A stretch of DNA of 64,000 nucleotides from Pseudomonadales bacterium (GCA_002708905.1 PAPM01000012.1:1-64000); one strand, 5' to 3'. Positions 34,725 to 44,784 are shown, counted from the stretch's first letter. Made by a program: numbers and translations. Notes: generated from the letters alone by a model not told the origin.

Positions 34725-36194
34725 TCAGGCAGTGGCCTGATTCTGGGAGTATTCTTCCAGTTCGCGTTCCTCTTCCACCTTCAACGTCGACAAACAACTG
34801 TTGATTGTTCGACTGATCAGGGTGGAATTGCGGATCATTTCCAGTTTCGGCCAGGTACTGGTTTCACCTGATCGAATATAACGGGCCACATCCTGAGGCG
34901 ATGCATTGGACAGCACCCGGAATGCATTCATCGGTTGACGGGCCGGCACAATGTTGATGTCACCCTGATAGCGTTGCGATACCACGGAATGCGCCTTGTC
35001 CACCAACAGTGCCAGGCTACGATTACTGATCTTGTTCTTGGTGAAGTCCAGAACCTGGTTCACATTGTAGCGAGCGTTGCTGATGACCATATCTTTCAGG
35101 TAGGCACCGATGGTTTTCTCCCCGGCCTCGGCCCGGGACAGGAACGGCAGCACATGGGGATTGGTCTGGCTGACGATGGAGTGGTTCACACCGTAAATAC
35201 GCGCCAGGCGCTGGATCGGCAGATCATTCTTGATGGAGCCATCCACCCATTGTCGGGAAGGGATGTAAGGCACCTTCTCACCGTTAATGTTCTTGGCCCA
35301 CAACATCACCGGGGGATACACATAGGGTATGGCACAGGAGGCCAGGGACGCTTTGCGAATCAGTACGTGGGGCGATGTCACCGCATTCAGCAAGCGGGAT
35401 TCCTGATGGGGGTCCGCCGGTGAAACCGTGATGTTAATGCGGCGGCCTGTCAGCTGGTACGCTTCCTCAAAGGTGAGATCCTGAACATTACGCTCCAGGC
35501 ACAGCTCCAGCTGCGCCGGGTCGAGAACCCCTTTGCCGCGCAGGGTGCCGCGCAGCCCCACCATGCGGAACGCTTCTGCATAGATGTAATCGGGGTCCAG
35601 CATGGCTTTCAGTTCATCATCATTATGGGTACCCACCACTGATGCCATGATGGAACCGGCACTGGAACCGGAGATAATGCTGGGCAGCAACTCGTTGTCC
35701 CACATGGCTTTCAGTACACCCAAGTGGAACATACCCAAGGCCGCGCCACCACTGAGCATCAAGCCGCTTTCGCCAAACGCCTGATGAGTACGTTCCAGGA
35801 AATCCAGTTTCTGAACCAGGGAGAAATTGGGGAAATCAGTTTCACAGATCCATTGCAGGCAGGTACAGACTTCTTCCAGATAATCGGTAATCAGCTTCTT
35901 GGTGCCGAAGTAGCACTGCTGATAGAGCATGGGATTGGCAATGCGGCCCAGATTGCCGTGCAATCCTTCATTGATGTAGAAAACCAGCTGGTTGACGTCG
36001 CCCCGCTGCCGGGCAGTGCGCAGTTCGTTGTAGCGCAGCCGGATCATTTTGTAGTCGTAATGGGGAGAAGCATCCTCTTCGCGCCATTCGTCGTTACCCG
36101 CTAAACGGTCATACTCCCTGGCCGCGTCCGACCAGGCTTGGTAGTCCTCAGCATGTTCCATCGCTTCCAGACAGGCTTTCAGAGCTCGCTTCAT
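34725..36194 (-). CDS. DUF3336 patatin-like phospholipase
   Basis: The 489-residue protein has an N-terminal DUF3336 domain (about 1-150) and a patatin core: oxyanion region SGGAALGMFHLGVLKA, nucleophile GSSAG and the DG dyad in QWVDGSIKND. This serine hydrolase releases fatty acids from phospholipids or storage lipids; the DUF3336 branch includes yeast triacylglycerol lipases, so neutral lipid breakdown is possible. GGAAGG lies nine bases before the ATG. It is followed on the same strand by the QsdR-type regulator gene. Confidence 0.9.
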   Translation of the reverse strand: MKRALKACLEAMEHAEDYQAWSDAAREYDRLAGNDEWREEDASPHYDYKMIRLRYNELRTARQRGDVNQLVFYINEGLHGNLGRIANPMLYQQCYFGTKKLITDYLEEVCTCLQWICETDFPNFSLVQKLDFLERTHQAFGESGLMLSGGAALGMFHLGVLKAMWDNELLPSIISGSSAGSIMASVVGTHNDDELKAMLDPDYIYAEAFRMVGLRGTLRGKGVLDPAQLELCLERNVQDLTFEEAYQLTGRRINITVSPADPHQESRLLNAVTSPHVLIRKASLASCAIPYVYPPVMLWAKNINGEKVPYIPSRQWVDGSIKNDLPIQRLARIYGVNHSIVSQTNPHVLPFLSRAEAGEKTIGAYLKDMVISNARYNVNQVLDFTKNKISNRSLALLVDKAHSVVSQRYQGDINIVPARQPMNAFRVLSNASPQDVARYIRSGETSTWPKLEMIRNSTLISRTINSCLSTLKVEEERELEEYSQNQATA

Positions 36195-36454
36195 AAACGT
36201 CTACCTTCCCCCGTACTACAACAACATATGTACAAATTTCAGGCAGTTAAGCCCTTTCTAGTTATACCCCTATGTTTAACATTGATCCTGCTTGGTTTCA
36301 CCCTTTAGATCATGTCAATTTATGCGATATTTGCATCATTTTGTAAACCAGGGGTCTTAGCTCCGGCAAAGGGCAAACACCCAGACTTATACAGTCATAA
36401 GCACAAGTTTAGATGACCCGTATCGATTGTAAATTGTGACAGGAAAACAGGGAG

Positions 36455-36470
36455 TTAGACTTTAGTCTAA
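36455..36470. repeat. 16-base inverted repeat in a 293-base non-coding region
   Basis: TTAGACT and AGTCTAA form perfect arms around TT. The repeat lies just past the GNAT gene stop (36488) in the AT-rich region 36195-36487, upstream of the patatin gene. It may be an operator. I see no gene in this region, and no other clear signal. Confidence 0.35.
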
Positions 36471-36487
36471 GGGGCATTCAAGGCAGG

Positions 36488-36739
36488 CTAGAGACGCAGC
36501 ACCTTATGGGCATACCAGCAGGATGCTTCCACGGTAAGGCCTTGTTCGCGAGCCCATTGCGCAGCAGTGTTCACTAACTGGAGCGCCACGCCACTGCCTC
36601 TGGCCACTTTGGGAACAAAAGTATGATTGAAGTCTACCTTGGCTCCTTCTTTCAAACGGTAGGTCAGCAAGGCCTGCTGACCACCGCAATCGGCGACAAA
36701 GCTACACTGTTCAGGCTTGTGGACAACCTCATAGCTCAC
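36488..36739 (-). CDS. Small GNAT-fold acetyltransferase-like protein
   Basis: The 83-residue protein matches the minimal GNAT type (NATD1/YidJ-like): FVADCGGQQALLTYRL, DFNHTFVPKVARGSGVALQLVN with the acetyl-CoA loop, and ASCWYAHKVL. These proteins bind acetyl-CoA, but their substrates are unknown. Its ATG overlaps the stop of the thioesterase gene by four bases, so the two are translated together. Confidence 0.85.
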   Translation of the reverse strand: MSYEVVHKPEQCSFVADCGGQQALLTYRLKEGAKVDFNHTFVPKVARGSGVALQLVNTAAQWAREQGLTVEASCWYAHKVLRL

Positions 36740-37155
36740 TGATCGGACTCCAATAAATGCTCTGACAGACGCTTTTTGACATCCGCCGGGATAGGAACGG
36801 ACTTGCGGGTATGCTTATCGAAATTCACCATGGTGGCAGTTCCGGTGGCCTTCAATTCCCCTTCCTGCCAGGCTTCCTGCCCCACCAGCACCGAAGACGT
36901 ACCGATTCGCAGGACATAGGTCCGGATTTCAACGGGTTTGCCGAAGAAGGTTTCTTCGAGATATTCCAGTTCGATTTTGGCCAGCACCAGGCTGACTTCT
37001 TCGGTGGAGAGATTGGGATTGAAAATACGCAAAATGGATTCCCGCCCCTCCAGGAACCACACCGGTAAAACCGTATTGTTGATATGACCCATGGCATCCG
37101 TGTCACAAAACCGCGGGTTAATCATCAGGGAAAACATGGCATCTGGCTTATTCAT
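36736..37155 (-). CDS. Acyl-CoA thioesterase (4HBT hot-dog fold)
   Basis: The protein has 139 residues from the ATG at 37155; a TTG 36 bases upstream is possible but less likely. The hot-dog motif FCDTDAMGHINNTVLPVWFLEG places it in the 4-hydroxybenzoyl-CoA thioesterase group, which hydrolyses acyl-CoA thioesters in the cytoplasm. The exact chain length is unknown. It is the first gene of a two-gene unit with the GNAT protein. Confidence 0.88.
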   Translation of the reverse strand: MNKPDAMFSLMINPRFCDTDAMGHINNTVLPVWFLEGRESILRIFNPNLSTEEVSLVLAKIELEYLEETFFGKPVEIRTYVLRIGTSSVLVGQEAWQEGELKATGTATMVNFDKHTRKSVPIPADVKKRLSEHLLESDQ

Positions 37156-37357
37156 TTTTAATATCAATTCCTTTGCACTACCGCTGATCAAAAAACAACC
37201 TGACCATAAATGTGCCGTGAATTATACACCCAGATGGGCTCTACTTCCTCCCCGTTGGGCAAATTCCCCCATCTTCAATAACCTGAATCGGCGCAGGTGA
37301 ATAGCCCGCCCATCCACGCTATAGTACTGAAAAACAGACAACATTCAGGGAACTGTT

Positions 37358-38155
37358 ATGAACGAAGCGCGCGCGCCCATTGTGATGGTATTCGCCGGCC
37401 ACGATCCCTGTGGTGGTGCCGGTATCCAGGCGGATATCGAAACCCTGACCAGCCTGGGTTGCCATCCCTGTACCGTTATCACCGCCCTCACCGCCCAGGA
37501 CACCAGTGGTGTGAAGGACTTCCAACCGGTGCAGGCCACCTTTCTGGTGGAACAGGCTCGGGCGGTGCTGGAGGACATGCCGGTGGCGGCTTTCAAGATC
37601 GGCATGACCGCAAGCCAGGACATTATTGAAGCCATTCACACCCTGTTGCAGGACTATGCGGACATCCCAGTGGTGTTTGATCCCGTTATGGCCGCTGGGG
37701 GCGGAGGCTCACTGGCCCGGGAACATCTGATTGAAGCGTTTCATGACTTGTTGATCCCCTGCGCCAGCATCATTACGCCCAACACGGTGGAAGCCAAGGC
37801 TCTGTGCAGTGATGCAGACTCCCTGGACGCCTGCGCCCAGCAGCTGATGGCACAAGGCGCAGAATACGTACTGATTACCGGGGGCCATGAGGCCACCCCG
37901 AAAATCGAAAACCGGCTTTGGGGGCATCGCCAGTTTCTGGAATCCTACCAGCAGGAAAGGACGCCGGGTGAGTTCCACGGTACAGGTTGTACCCTGGCTT
38001 CTTCCATCGCTGGCTATCTGGCCCACGGCGCGACCATGCCAAGCGCTGTGCGAGACGCCCAGACTTATACGGCAAAAGCCGTGGCCCATGGCCGTCGCCT
38101 GGGGATGGGGCAGTTGATCCCGGATCGGTTGTCCTGGTCCAGCAAACATCTCTAG
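37358..38155 (+). CDS. thiD: Hydroxymethylpyrimidine(-phosphate) kinase ThiD
   Basis: The 265-residue ribokinase-family enzyme has AGHDPCGGAGIQADIETL, DPVMAAGGGGSL and the anion hole GEFHGTGCTLASSIAGYLA. It phosphorylates the pyrimidine unit of thiamin to the diphosphate form. thiE follows 22 bases after its stop, then hemL, an order common in gammaproteobacteria. TATAGT at 37320-37325 is a possible -10 element. I found no thiamin riboswitch pattern upstream. Confidence 0.95.
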   Translation: MNEARAPIVMVFAGHDPCGGAGIQADIETLTSLGCHPCTVITALTAQDTSGVKDFQPVQATFLVEQARAVLEDMPVAAFKIGMTASQDIIEAIHTLLQDYADIPVVFDPVMAAGGGGSLAREHLIEAFHDLLIPCASIITPNTVEAKALCSDADSLDACAQQLMAQGAEYVLITGGHEATPKIENRLWGHRQFLESYQQERTPGEFHGTGCTLASSIAGYLAHGATMPSAVRDAQTYTAKAVAHGRRLGMGQLIPDRLSWSSKHL

Positions 38156-38177
38156 GCCTTTTTGTGGAGCACAACTT

Positions 38178-38792
38178 ATGTTACGCGGGCTTTATGCCAT
38201 TACCGATCCAGCACTGACTCCACCGCACACCCTTTTGTACCAGGTGCAATCCGCCTTGCGTGGTGGTGCCCGAGTTATCCAGTATCGGGACAAGGTCAGC
38301 CCCGCCCCGTTGCGGTTGCAAATGGCTCAACAGTTACGGGACCTGACCCGCACCTTGGGCGCCCTGCTGATCATCAATGACGATGTGGCGCTGTGCCTGG
38401 AATGTGATGCTGATGGGGTACACCTGGGTCAGGACGACACACCGGTACGGGAAGCCCGCCAGCAGTTGGGGCGCAACAAGATTATCGGTGCCACCTGCCA
38501 TGGCTCTGAGGAACTGGCCAGGCAAGCTATGGATCAAGGCGCCAATTACCTCGCATTCGGCCGCTTTTTTCCCTCCAGAACCAAACCTGATGCAAAGCCG
38601 GCTGATCTGGAATCCCTGCGTCGCTTCATCGGAGAGTGTCCATTGCCCACCGTTGCCATCGGTGGCATAACCCTGAATAATGCGGGCCCATTGATCGAAG
38701 CGGGCTTTTCCATGCTGGCGGTCATCAACGATCTGTTTGATCGGGATGATGTTGAACAGCACAGCCAACACTACACAGCCCTGTTTCAGTGA
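38178..38792 (+). CDS. thiE: Thiamine-phosphate synthase ThiE
   Basis: The 204-residue TIM-barrel enzyme has YAITDPALTP, QYRDK, INDDVALCLECDADGVHLGQDD and a glycine-rich phosphate site (VAIGGI). It joins the pyrimidine diphosphate and thiazole phosphate into thiamin phosphate. GTGGAG lies about eight bases before the ATG. It is co-transcribed with thiD and probably hemL. The length is normal for the family. Confidence 0.95.
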   Translation: MLRGLYAITDPALTPPHTLLYQVQSALRGGARVIQYRDKVSPAPLRLQMAQQLRDLTRTLGALLIINDDVALCLECDADGVHLGQDDTPVREARQQLGRNKIIGATCHGSEELARQAMDQGANYLAFGRFFPSRTKPDAKPADLESLRRFIGECPLPTVAIGGITLNNAGPLIEAGFSMLAVINDLFDRDDVEQHSQHYTALFQ

Positions 38793-38831
38793 AAAACCAT
38801 TTGCACCTCTATACCAACCAGGAATTCCATC

Positions 38832-40112
38832 ATGAGCCGATCTGATACTTTGTTCGCCGCCGCCCAAACCCACATCCCCGGTGGCGTCAACAGTCCCGTG
38901 CGCGCGTTCAAAGGCGTGGGCGGCAACCCCATTTTCTTCAAATCCGGCAAGGGCGCCTATCTGATCGATGAAGATGATCGCCAATATATTGATTATGTGG
39001 GTTCCTGGGGCCCGATGATTCTGGGCCACTGCAACCCGGGAATCATCCGTGCGGTGCAGGAAGCCGCTGAACATGGCTTGAGCTTCGGTGCCCCCACTGC
39101 CATTGAAGTGGAAATGGCCTACAAGGTGTGTGAAACCTTTCCCGGCATGGATCTGGTGCGGATGGTGAGTTCCGGGACCGAAGCCACCATGTCGGCCATT
39201 CGGCTGGCCCGCGGCTACACCGGCCGGGATAAGATTGTGAAATTCGAAGGTTGCTATCACGGCCATGCGGACTCACTGTTGGTGAAAGCCGGTTCCGGCG
39301 CGCTCACTCTGGGTGTCCCCAACTCCCCCGGTGTCCCAGCCAGCCTGGCTGAACACACCCTGACATTGGAATACAACAATATCGATCAGGTAAAACAGGT
39401 CTTCAGTGAAATCGGCAGCGAGATTGCCTGTATTATTGTGGAACCCGTCGCCGGCAACATGAACTGCATTCCGCCGGTACCCGGGTTTCTGGAAGCACTA
39501 CGTGAGGTGTGCGATGTCAGTGGTGCTGTGCTGATCCTGGACGAGGTGATGACCGGATTCCGTGTTTCCCTCCAAGGGGCACAAGGTTATTACGGTATTA
39601 CCCCGGACCTCACCACCCTGGGCAAAGTCATCGGAGGCGGTATGCCGGTGGGCGCGTTCGGCGGCAAAAAAGAAATCATGGATTACATTGCCCCAACCGG
39701 CCCGGTTTATCAGGCCGGCACCTTGTCCGGTAATCCGGTGGCAATGGCAGCGGGTCTGGCCATGTTGAAAGGAGTATCCCAGGAGGGTTTTTACAAAGCA
39801 CTGGGACAAAAGGCCGCCACGTTGATGGCAGGCTTCCAAAGTGCCGCCGACGAAGCCGGCATCCCCTTCACCACCAACCAGGTGGGCGGTATGTTTGGAT
39901 TCTTTTTCTCTGATGAAAAGCAAATCACCCGCTTCTCGCAAGTAACCCAATGCAACCTGGAGCGCTTCCAGAAGTTCTACCACCTGATGCTGCACGAAGG
40001 TATATATCTGGCTCCAAGTGCCTACGAAGCGGGCTTTGTCTCTTCAGCCCATGGCGACCTGGAGCTGGAGCAAACCATCAGTGCGGCACGCAAGGTGATG
40101 AAACAGTTGTAA
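38832..40112 (+). CDS. hemL: Glutamate-1-semialdehyde aminomutase HemL
   Basis: The 426-residue PLP enzyme has [15 protein letters not shown] at the start, the PLP phosphate site [16 protein letters not shown], and the lysine region [18 protein letters not shown]. It converts glutamate-1-semialdehyde to 5-aminolevulinate in the C5 heme pathway. It is the third gene of the thiD-thiE-hemL unit, 39 bases after thiE. Heme supply is relevant to the neighbouring nap cytochromes, but a regulatory link is not shown. Confidence 0.96.
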   Translation: MSRSDTLFAAAQTHIPGGVNSPVRAFKGVGGNPIFFKSGKGAYLIDEDDRQYIDYVGSWGPMILGHCNPGIIRAVQEAAEHGLSFGAPTAIEVEMAYKVCETFPGMDLVRMVSSGTEATMSAIRLARGYTGRDKIVKFEGCYHGHADSLLVKAGSGALTLGVPNSPGVPASLAEHTLTLEYNNIDQVKQVFSEIGSEIACIIVEPVAGNMNCIPPVPGFLEALREVCDVSGAVLILDEVMTGFRVSLQGAQGYYGITPDLTTLGKVIGGGMPVGAFGGKKEIMDYIAPTGPVYQAGTLSGNPVAMAAGLAMLKGVSQEGFYKALGQKAATLMAGFQSAADEAGIPFTTNQVGGMFGFFFSDEKQITRFSQVTQCNLERFQKFYHLMLHEGIYLAPSAYEAGFVSSAHGDLELEQTISAARKVMKQL

Positions 40113-40123
40113 CTCCCCCCTTA

Positions 40124-40139
40124 GCCTATTTGAATAGGC
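40124..40139 (+). repeat. Inverted repeat after hemL
   Basis: GCCTATT (40124-40130) and AATAGGC (40133-40139) form a seven-pair hairpin 11 bases past the hemL stop. No T tract follows, so it may only protect the 3' end of the message or act as a weak terminator. Confidence 0.4.
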
Positions 40140-40166
40140 GTCAGCCAACAGCTACCCCCACCTGTG

Positions 40167-40237
40167 TACCCCTGAAGAGGTACACAGGTCTATAAGTTGA
40201 TCTCAATCAAACGTGCCCTGTATTGGAGTTCTACACT
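40167..40237 (+). promoter_or_regulatory. nap promoter with NarL/NarP-type site and FNR box
   Basis: TACCCCT-GA-AGAGGTA at 40167-40182 fits the 7-2-7 NarL/NarP consensus exactly and sits inside a longer palindrome (40161-40188, ten-base perfect outer arms). TTGATCTCAATCAA at 40197-40210 is a perfect FNR/Anr box. TACACT at 40232-40237 is a fair -10 element, which would put the start of transcription near 40245 and the FNR box at about -41.5, a class II position. This predicts activation without oxygen and in response to nitrate or nitrite. AAGGAG at 40250-40255 is the napE ribosome site. Confidence 0.8.
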
Positions 40238-40261
40238 TCCAATGAAAACAAGGAGTGCGTA

Positions 40262-40408
40262 ATGAATTCCCCTGATCATACTGATACCGATAAAAAGCAG
40301 GAGCTGTTCCTGTTTTTATTCCTCACGATCATATTGGCTCCCATTGTGGCTGTGACCATTATTGGTGGTTACGGGCTTTTTATCTGGCTTTCCCAGATGC
40401 TGGGATAA
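40262..40408 (+). CDS. napE: NapE, small membrane protein of periplasmic nitrate reductase
   Basis: The protein has 48 residues from the ATG at 40262, which has AAGGAG six bases upstream; an in-frame ATG 39 bases earlier precedes that site and is rejected. It has one membrane helix (about 17-42; LFLTIILAPIVAVTIIGGY). NapE is a small inner membrane protein of unknown role encoded at the start of many nap operons. It is the first gene of napEFDABC here. Confidence 0.88.
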   Translation: MNSPDHTDTDKKQELFLFLFLTIILAPIVAVTIIGGYGLFIWLSQMLG

Positions 40409-40414
40409 GCCATC

Positions 40415-40918
40415 ATGGACTTATCACGACGACGCTTCCTGCAAGGCGCTTTGGCACCGCAGCAAAGCGAAGCCATCCGCTTACCCTGGACCATCAGCGA
40501 ATCCCGTTTTACTGCCGGATGCACCCGCTGTGGTGTCTGCATAACCGTCTGCCCGCAACAGATCATCAAGGCCGCAGAAGGTGGTTTTCCTGCGCTGGAT
40601 TTCTCCGAACGGGAATGCACGTTTTGCGGCAAATGCACCGAGTCCTGTGAGCAACCGTTGTTTGATCCAACCCAAGCCCCCTGGCAGCAGACAGCCCGCA
40701 TTGATGACAACTGCCTGACCAACAGCGGCATTGTCTGCCAGAACTGCAAGGATGCCTGCTCCCCCGGAGCCATTCGATTTCAGTTTGGTTTGGGAGGAAT
40801 CGCCATGCCCGATATTGAAGCCGACATCTGCAACGGCTGTGGTGCGTGCGTAGCACCCTGCCCAACCGGCAGCATCAAAATCGACAGCACCACAGAGGAA
40901 ATGAGCGTTCCATTATGA
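40415..40918 (+). CDS. napF: NapF iron-sulfur protein
   Basis: The 167-residue protein binds four [4Fe-4S] clusters through CTRCGVCITVCPQQ, CTFCGKCTESCEQ, CQNCKDACSP and CNGCGACVAPCPTGS. NapF is a cytoplasmic factor thought to help load the iron-sulfur cluster into NapA before export. An Arg pair near the N-terminus (LSRRRFLQGA) resembles a twin-arginine motif but is normal for this family. It overlaps napD by four bases. Confidence 0.93.
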   Translation: MDLSRRRFLQGALAPQQSEAIRLPWTISESRFTAGCTRCGVCITVCPQQIIKAAEGGFPALDFSERECTFCGKCTESCEQPLFDPTQAPWQQTARIDDNCLTNSGIVCQNCKDACSPGAIRFQFGLGGIAMPDIEADICNGCGACVAPCPTGSIKIDSTTEEMSVPL

Positions 40919-41226
40919 TTGAAATGAGCGAAGAATTTCATATCAGCAGTTTCATAGTTCAAGCCAGACCGGAACAGCTATCGTCGCTGACACACAAACT
41001 GGCAGAGTTACCCGGAGTGGAGGTTCATCAGTTCACACCGGAAGGCAAAATCATCGTCACCCTGGAATGTTTGAGCACCCGGGAAATCAGTGAAACCACC
41101 AGCACCATAAATCAATTGCCCGGGGTCTTGTCCTGCAACATGGTTTTCCACCAGATCGAGCAGGAAGCCGCAAACGAACCCGTCACCTTTAAACAACCTT
41201 TAAGCAATAACCTGGAGAGAGGTTAG
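40915..41226 (+). CDS. napD: NapD chaperone
   Basis: The protein has 103 residues from the ATG at 40915, which overlaps the napF stop in an ATGA. It has the NapD fold signature ([35 protein letters not shown]). NapD binds the twin-arginine signal of NapA and delays export until the cofactor is in place. The next gene is napA, two bases after its stop. Confidence 0.92.
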   Translation: MIEMSEEFHISSFIVQARPEQLSSLTHKLAELPGVEVHQFTPEGKIIVTLECLSTREISETTSTINQLPGVLSCNMVFHQIEQEAANEPVTFKQPLSNNLERG

Positions 41227-41228
41227 TC

Positions 41229-43724
41229 ATGGCAACCGACCGCCGTACCTTTTTGAAAATGCAGGCTGCTGCCACCGCCGCTGCCGCCGCCGGCATCAGC
41301 ACCGGCGCAAACGCCACCAACCTGGTGGCCGACAGCAGTAAAACCGAGCTGGACTGGAACAAGGCACCCTGCCGTTTTTGCGGCACTGGCTGCAGTGTGA
41401 ATGTCGCCACCAAAAACGGCAAAGTGGTGGCCACCCATGGCGACATCACCTGTGAAGTGAACCGCGGCCTAAGCTGTGTGAAGGGGTATTTCCTCTCCAA
41501 AATCATGTACGGCAAGGATCGGCTGACCCAACCACTGCTGCGTATGCGACGAGGCAAGTTCCACAAGGAGGGTGATTTTATGCCCATCTCCTGGGAGCAG
41601 GCCTTCGACATCATGGAAGAAAAATACAAAGCCGCATTGAAAGCCAAAGGACCGGAAAGCATCGGTATGTTCGGCTCTGGACAGTGGACCGTGTGGGAAG
41701 GTTATGCCGCCGTAAAATTAATGAAAGCCGGCTTCCTCTCCAACAACATTGAACCCAATGCCCGTCATTGCATGGCTTCTGCTGTGGCAGGATTCATGCG
41801 TACTTTTGGCATTGATGAGCCCATGGGTTGTTACGACGATATCGAAGCTACCGATGCTTTCGTGTTGTGGGGCTCCAACATGGCGGAGATGCACCCCATA
41901 CTTTGGACCCGCGTTACAGATCGTCGCCTGAGTGCGCCCCACGTCAAAGTGGCAGTGCTGTCCACCTATGAGCACCGCTGTTTTGACCTGGCGGATATGC
42001 CCATGGTGTTCACGCCACAATCCGATCTGGCCATTCTGAATTTCATTGCCAACTACATTATTCAAAACAACAAGGTCAATCACGACTTTGTCAGCAAGCA
42101 CACCAACTTCCGTCGCGGCATGACCGACATCGGCTACGGCCTGCGCCCTGAACACCCCACCGAAGCCAAGGCGAAAAACGCCGATAAAGCCGGTGCCTCC
42201 GACCCCATGACGTTCGAGGAATACAAAGCCTTTGTTGCGGAATACACGGCAGAAAAAGTCAGCAAGCTGTCGGGGATGACCGAAAAGCAGCTGAACGATT
42301 TGGCAGAATTGTACGCCGATCCGAAGAAGAAAGTGGTATCGTTCTGGACCATGGGCGTAAACCAACACACCCGCGGTGTGTGGGTGAATAACCTGATCTA
42401 TAACGTGCACCTGCTCACCGGCAAGATTTCCACACCGGGTAACAGTCCCTTCTCCCTCACCGGCCAGCCTTCTGCCTGCGGTACCGCGCGGGAAGTGGGC
42501 ACCTTCAGCCATCGCTTGCCGGCGGATATGGTGGTGGCCAATCCCAAGCATCGGGAGATTGCCGAAAAAGAATGGAATCTTCCGGCAGGACTGATACCGG
42601 GCAAGCCCGGTCTGCACGCGGTGGCACAAAGCCGCGCGTTGAAAGACAGCAAGATCAATGTGTACTGGATTCAGGTAAACAACAACCTGCAAGCCGCCGC
42701 CAATATGAATGAAGAAACTTATCCGGCCTACCGCAATCCGGATAATTTCATCATCGTATCCGACGCCTATCCGACGGTGACTGCCCAGGCCGCCGACCTG
42801 ATTCTGCCCACCGCCATGTGGGTGGAAAAAGAAGGCGCCTACGGTAACGCCGAGCGCCGTACCCAGTTCTGGCATGAGATGATCCAGGCTCCCGGCGAAT
42901 CCAAATCGGATCTTTGGCAACTGGTGGAGTTTTCCAAACGCTTCAAAACCGATGAAGTCTGGCCCAAGGAGATTCTGCAGAAAAACCCAAAATACAAGGG
43001 TAAAACTCTGTATGAGGTGCTGTATGCCAATGGCCGGGTGGACAAATTCCCGCTGTCGGACATCAAGGAAGGTCACAGCAACCATGAGTCCACTCACTTC
43101 GGCTATTACCTGCAGAAGGGCCTGTTCGAGGAGTACGCCGCTTTTGGTCGCGGTCATGGTCACGACCTGGCGGACTTTGACGTTTACCACGAAGTAAGAG
43201 GACTGCGTTGGCCGGTGGTCAACGGCAAGGAAACCAAGTGGCGTTTCCGGGAAGGCTCAGACCCCTATGTAAAACCCGGCAAAGGATTTGAGTTCTACGG
43301 CAAGCCCGATGGCCGCGCCATTATTTTCGCGCTGCCCTACGAACCTGCCGCAGAAGCGCCGGACAACGAATACGATATGTGGTTATGCACCGGCCGTGTG
43401 CTGGAACACTGGCATTCCGGTTCCATGACCCAGCGCGTCCCGGAACTCTATAAAGCCTTTCCCGACGCAGTTGTGTTTATGCATCCGGATGACGCCCAGG
43501 CCAAGGGCCTACGCCGAGGCGACGAAGTAAAAGTGATATCGCGACGCGGGGAAATGCGCAGTCGGGTGGAAACCCAGGGCCGTAACAAGCCGCCCAAGGG
43601 CCTGGTTTTCGTTCCCTGGTTTGATGCCAGCCAACTGATCAACAAAGTCACGCTGGATGCCACGGACCCGATTTCCAAACAAACCGACTTCAAAAAATGC
43701 GCCGTTAAAGTCGTGAAGGCATAA
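41229..43724 (+). CDS. napA: NapA, periplasmic nitrate reductase catalytic subunit
   Basis: The 831-residue enzyme has a twin-arginine signal ([10 protein letters not shown] followed by Ala-rich sequence), the [4Fe-4S] site ([10 protein letters not shown] and SCVKG) and [12 protein letters not shown] with the molybdenum-binding Cys. It reduces nitrate to nitrite in the periplasm with a bis-molybdopterin guanine dinucleotide cofactor. The length and motifs are normal. It forms the NapAB complex with the next gene product and receives electrons through NapC. Confidence 0.97.
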   Translation: MATDRRTFLKMQAAATAAAAAGISTGANATNLVADSSKTELDWNKAPCRFCGTGCSVNVATKNGKVVATHGDITCEVNRGLSCVKGYFLSKIMYGKDRLTQPLLRMRRGKFHKEGDFMPISWEQAFDIMEEKYKAALKAKGPESIGMFGSGQWTVWEGYAAVKLMKAGFLSNNIEPNARHCMASAVAGFMRTFGIDEPMGCYDDIEATDAFVLWGSNMAEMHPILWTRVTDRRLSAPHVKVAVLSTYEHRCFDLADMPMVFTPQSDLAILNFIANYIIQNNKVNHDFVSKHTNFRRGMTDIGYGLRPEHPTEAKAKNADKAGASDPMTFEEYKAFVAEYTAEKVSKLSGMTEKQLNDLAELYADPKKKVVSFWTMGVNQHTRGVWVNNLIYNVHLLTGKISTPGNSPFSLTGQPSACGTAREVGTFSHRLPADMVVANPKHREIAEKEWNLPAGLIPGKPGLHAVAQSRALKDSKINVYWIQVNNNLQAAANMNEETYPAYRNPDNFIIVSDAYPTVTAQAADLILPTAMWVEKEGAYGNAERRTQFWHEMIQAPGESKSDLWQLVEFSKRFKTDEVWPKEILQKNPKYKGKTLYEVLYANGRVDKFPLSDIKEGHSNHESTHFGYYLQKGLFEEYAAFGRGHGHDLADFDVYHEVRGLRWPVVNGKETKWRFREGSDPYVKPGKGFEFYGKPDGRAIIFALPYEPAAEAPDNEYDMWLCTGRVLEHWHSGSMTQRVPELYKAFPDAVVFMHPDDAQAKGLRRGDEVKVISRRGEMRSRVETQGRNKPPKGLVFVPWFDASQLINKVTLDATDPISKQTDFKKCAVKVVKA

Positions 43725-43737
43725 GAGGGAGATCATC

Positions 43738-44184
43738 ATGAGACAACTTATCGCATTTGCCATCATCGCCCTCTGCGCTCTGTCTGCACTGGCAGAAGAA
43801 AACATTGCCACCCTGCGTGGCCACGCGCCGCTCACTCAGGAAGGGGAGCCGCCCCAGATAGCAAAACCCATGAAAGACGATGTCAAAAAACACCGCAATT
43901 ATCCAATGCAGCCGCCGGTGATTCCCCACAACATCCAAGGCTATCAGGTGGATCTGAAGGTGAACAAATGCCTGTCCTGTCATGCCCGCAAGCGTGCGGA
44001 AGACGCCCAGGCACCGATGATCAGTGTGACCCACTACATGGATCGGGATGGGAATTTCCTGGCGGATGTGTCACCGCGGCGCTATTTCTGCAACCAGTGT
44101 CATGTCTCACAGACGGATGCCCGCCCCTTGGTGGAAAACCAGTTCAAGGACATTGATCAGATCCTGCAGGACAGTGGCAAGTAA
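43738..44184 (+). CDS. napB: NapB diheme cytochrome c
   Basis: The 148-residue periplasmic protein has a signal peptide (about 1-19) and two heme attachment motifs, CLSCH and CNQCH, with axial His residues in YPMQPPVIPHN and THYMDRDG. It passes electrons from NapC to NapA. The gap to napA is 13 bases, with a GAGGGAGA ribosome site. Confidence 0.95.
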   Translation: MRQLIAFAIIALCALSALAEENIATLRGHAPLTQEGEPPQIAKPMKDDVKKHRNYPMQPPVIPHNIQGYQVDLKVNKCLSCHARKRAEDAQAPMISVTHYMDRDGNFLADVSPRRYFCNQCHVSQTDARPLVENQFKDIDQILQDSGK

Positions 44185-44196
44185 TGGGAGCCGGAC

Positions 44197-44784
44197 ATGA
44201 TTGATTGGATTAAAAACTACTGGCGTATTCTATGGAGGCCCAGTAAGCACTTCAGTCTGGCGTTTTTAACCGTGGGTGGATTCATCGCCGGGATTGTTTT
44301 CTGGGGTGGGTTCAACACCGGGCTGGAGCTGACCAACACCGAAAAATTCTGTATCTCCTGTCACGAAATGCGTGACAACGTGTATCAGGAATTGCGGGGC
44401 ACCATTCACTTCAACAACCGTTCCGGAGTGCGTGCCACCTGTCCGGATTGCCATGTGCCCCATGAGTGGACCGATAAGATCGCCCGTAAGATGCAGGCTT
44501 CGAAAGAAGTCTGGGGCAAGATCTTCGGCACCATCAACACCCGGGAGAAGTTTGAAAACAAACGGCGGGAGCTGGCGGAACATGAGTGGAAACGGTTGAA
44601 GTCCAACGACTCACTGGAATGCCGCAACTGTCACAACTTTGACTACATGGATTTCACCAAACAGGGTCAGCGGGCGGTGAACCAGCACTCCACCGCGCTG
44701 GCCAGCGGCGAGAAAACCTGCATTGACTGCCATAAAGGCATTGCTCACGAGCTGCCGGATATGGCGGGTGTGGAAGGCTGGTAA
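44197..44784 (+). CDS. napC: NapC tetraheme quinol dehydrogenase
   Basis: The 195-residue protein has an N-terminal membrane anchor (about 22-44) and four heme motifs: CISCH, CPDCH, CRNCH and CIDCH. NapC oxidises quinol in the inner membrane and feeds NapAB. It ends the operon; napG, napH and napL are absent, so NapC is the only electron entry visible. A hairpin follows 28 bases after the stop. Confidence 0.95.
   Translation: MIDWIKNYWRILWRPSKHFSLAFLTVGGFIAGIVFWGGFNTGLELTNTEKFCISCHEMRDNVYQELRGTIHFNNRSGVRATCPDCHVPHEWTDKIARKMQASKEVWGKIFGTINTREKFENKRRELAEHEWKRLKSNDSLECRNCHNFDYMDFTKQGQRAVNQHSTALASGEKTCIDCHKGIAHELPDMAGVEGW

Noticed and set aside
37192-37357. Possible thiamin (TPP) riboswitch before thiD
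   Set aside because: The conserved CTGAGA and the longer 3' motif of the riboswitch are not present; the ACCTGAATCGGCGCAGGT stretch is only a small hairpin.
40161-40188. Palindrome after hemL as a Rho-independent terminator
   Set aside because: There is no T tract, and its centre fits the NarL/NarP 7-2-7 pattern at a sensible distance from the nap promoter, so an operator is the better reading.
41718-43190. A 490-codon open frame on the minus strand opposite napA
   Set aside because: The plus-strand NapA motifs are unmistakable; the antisense frame has low-complexity, unstructured content.
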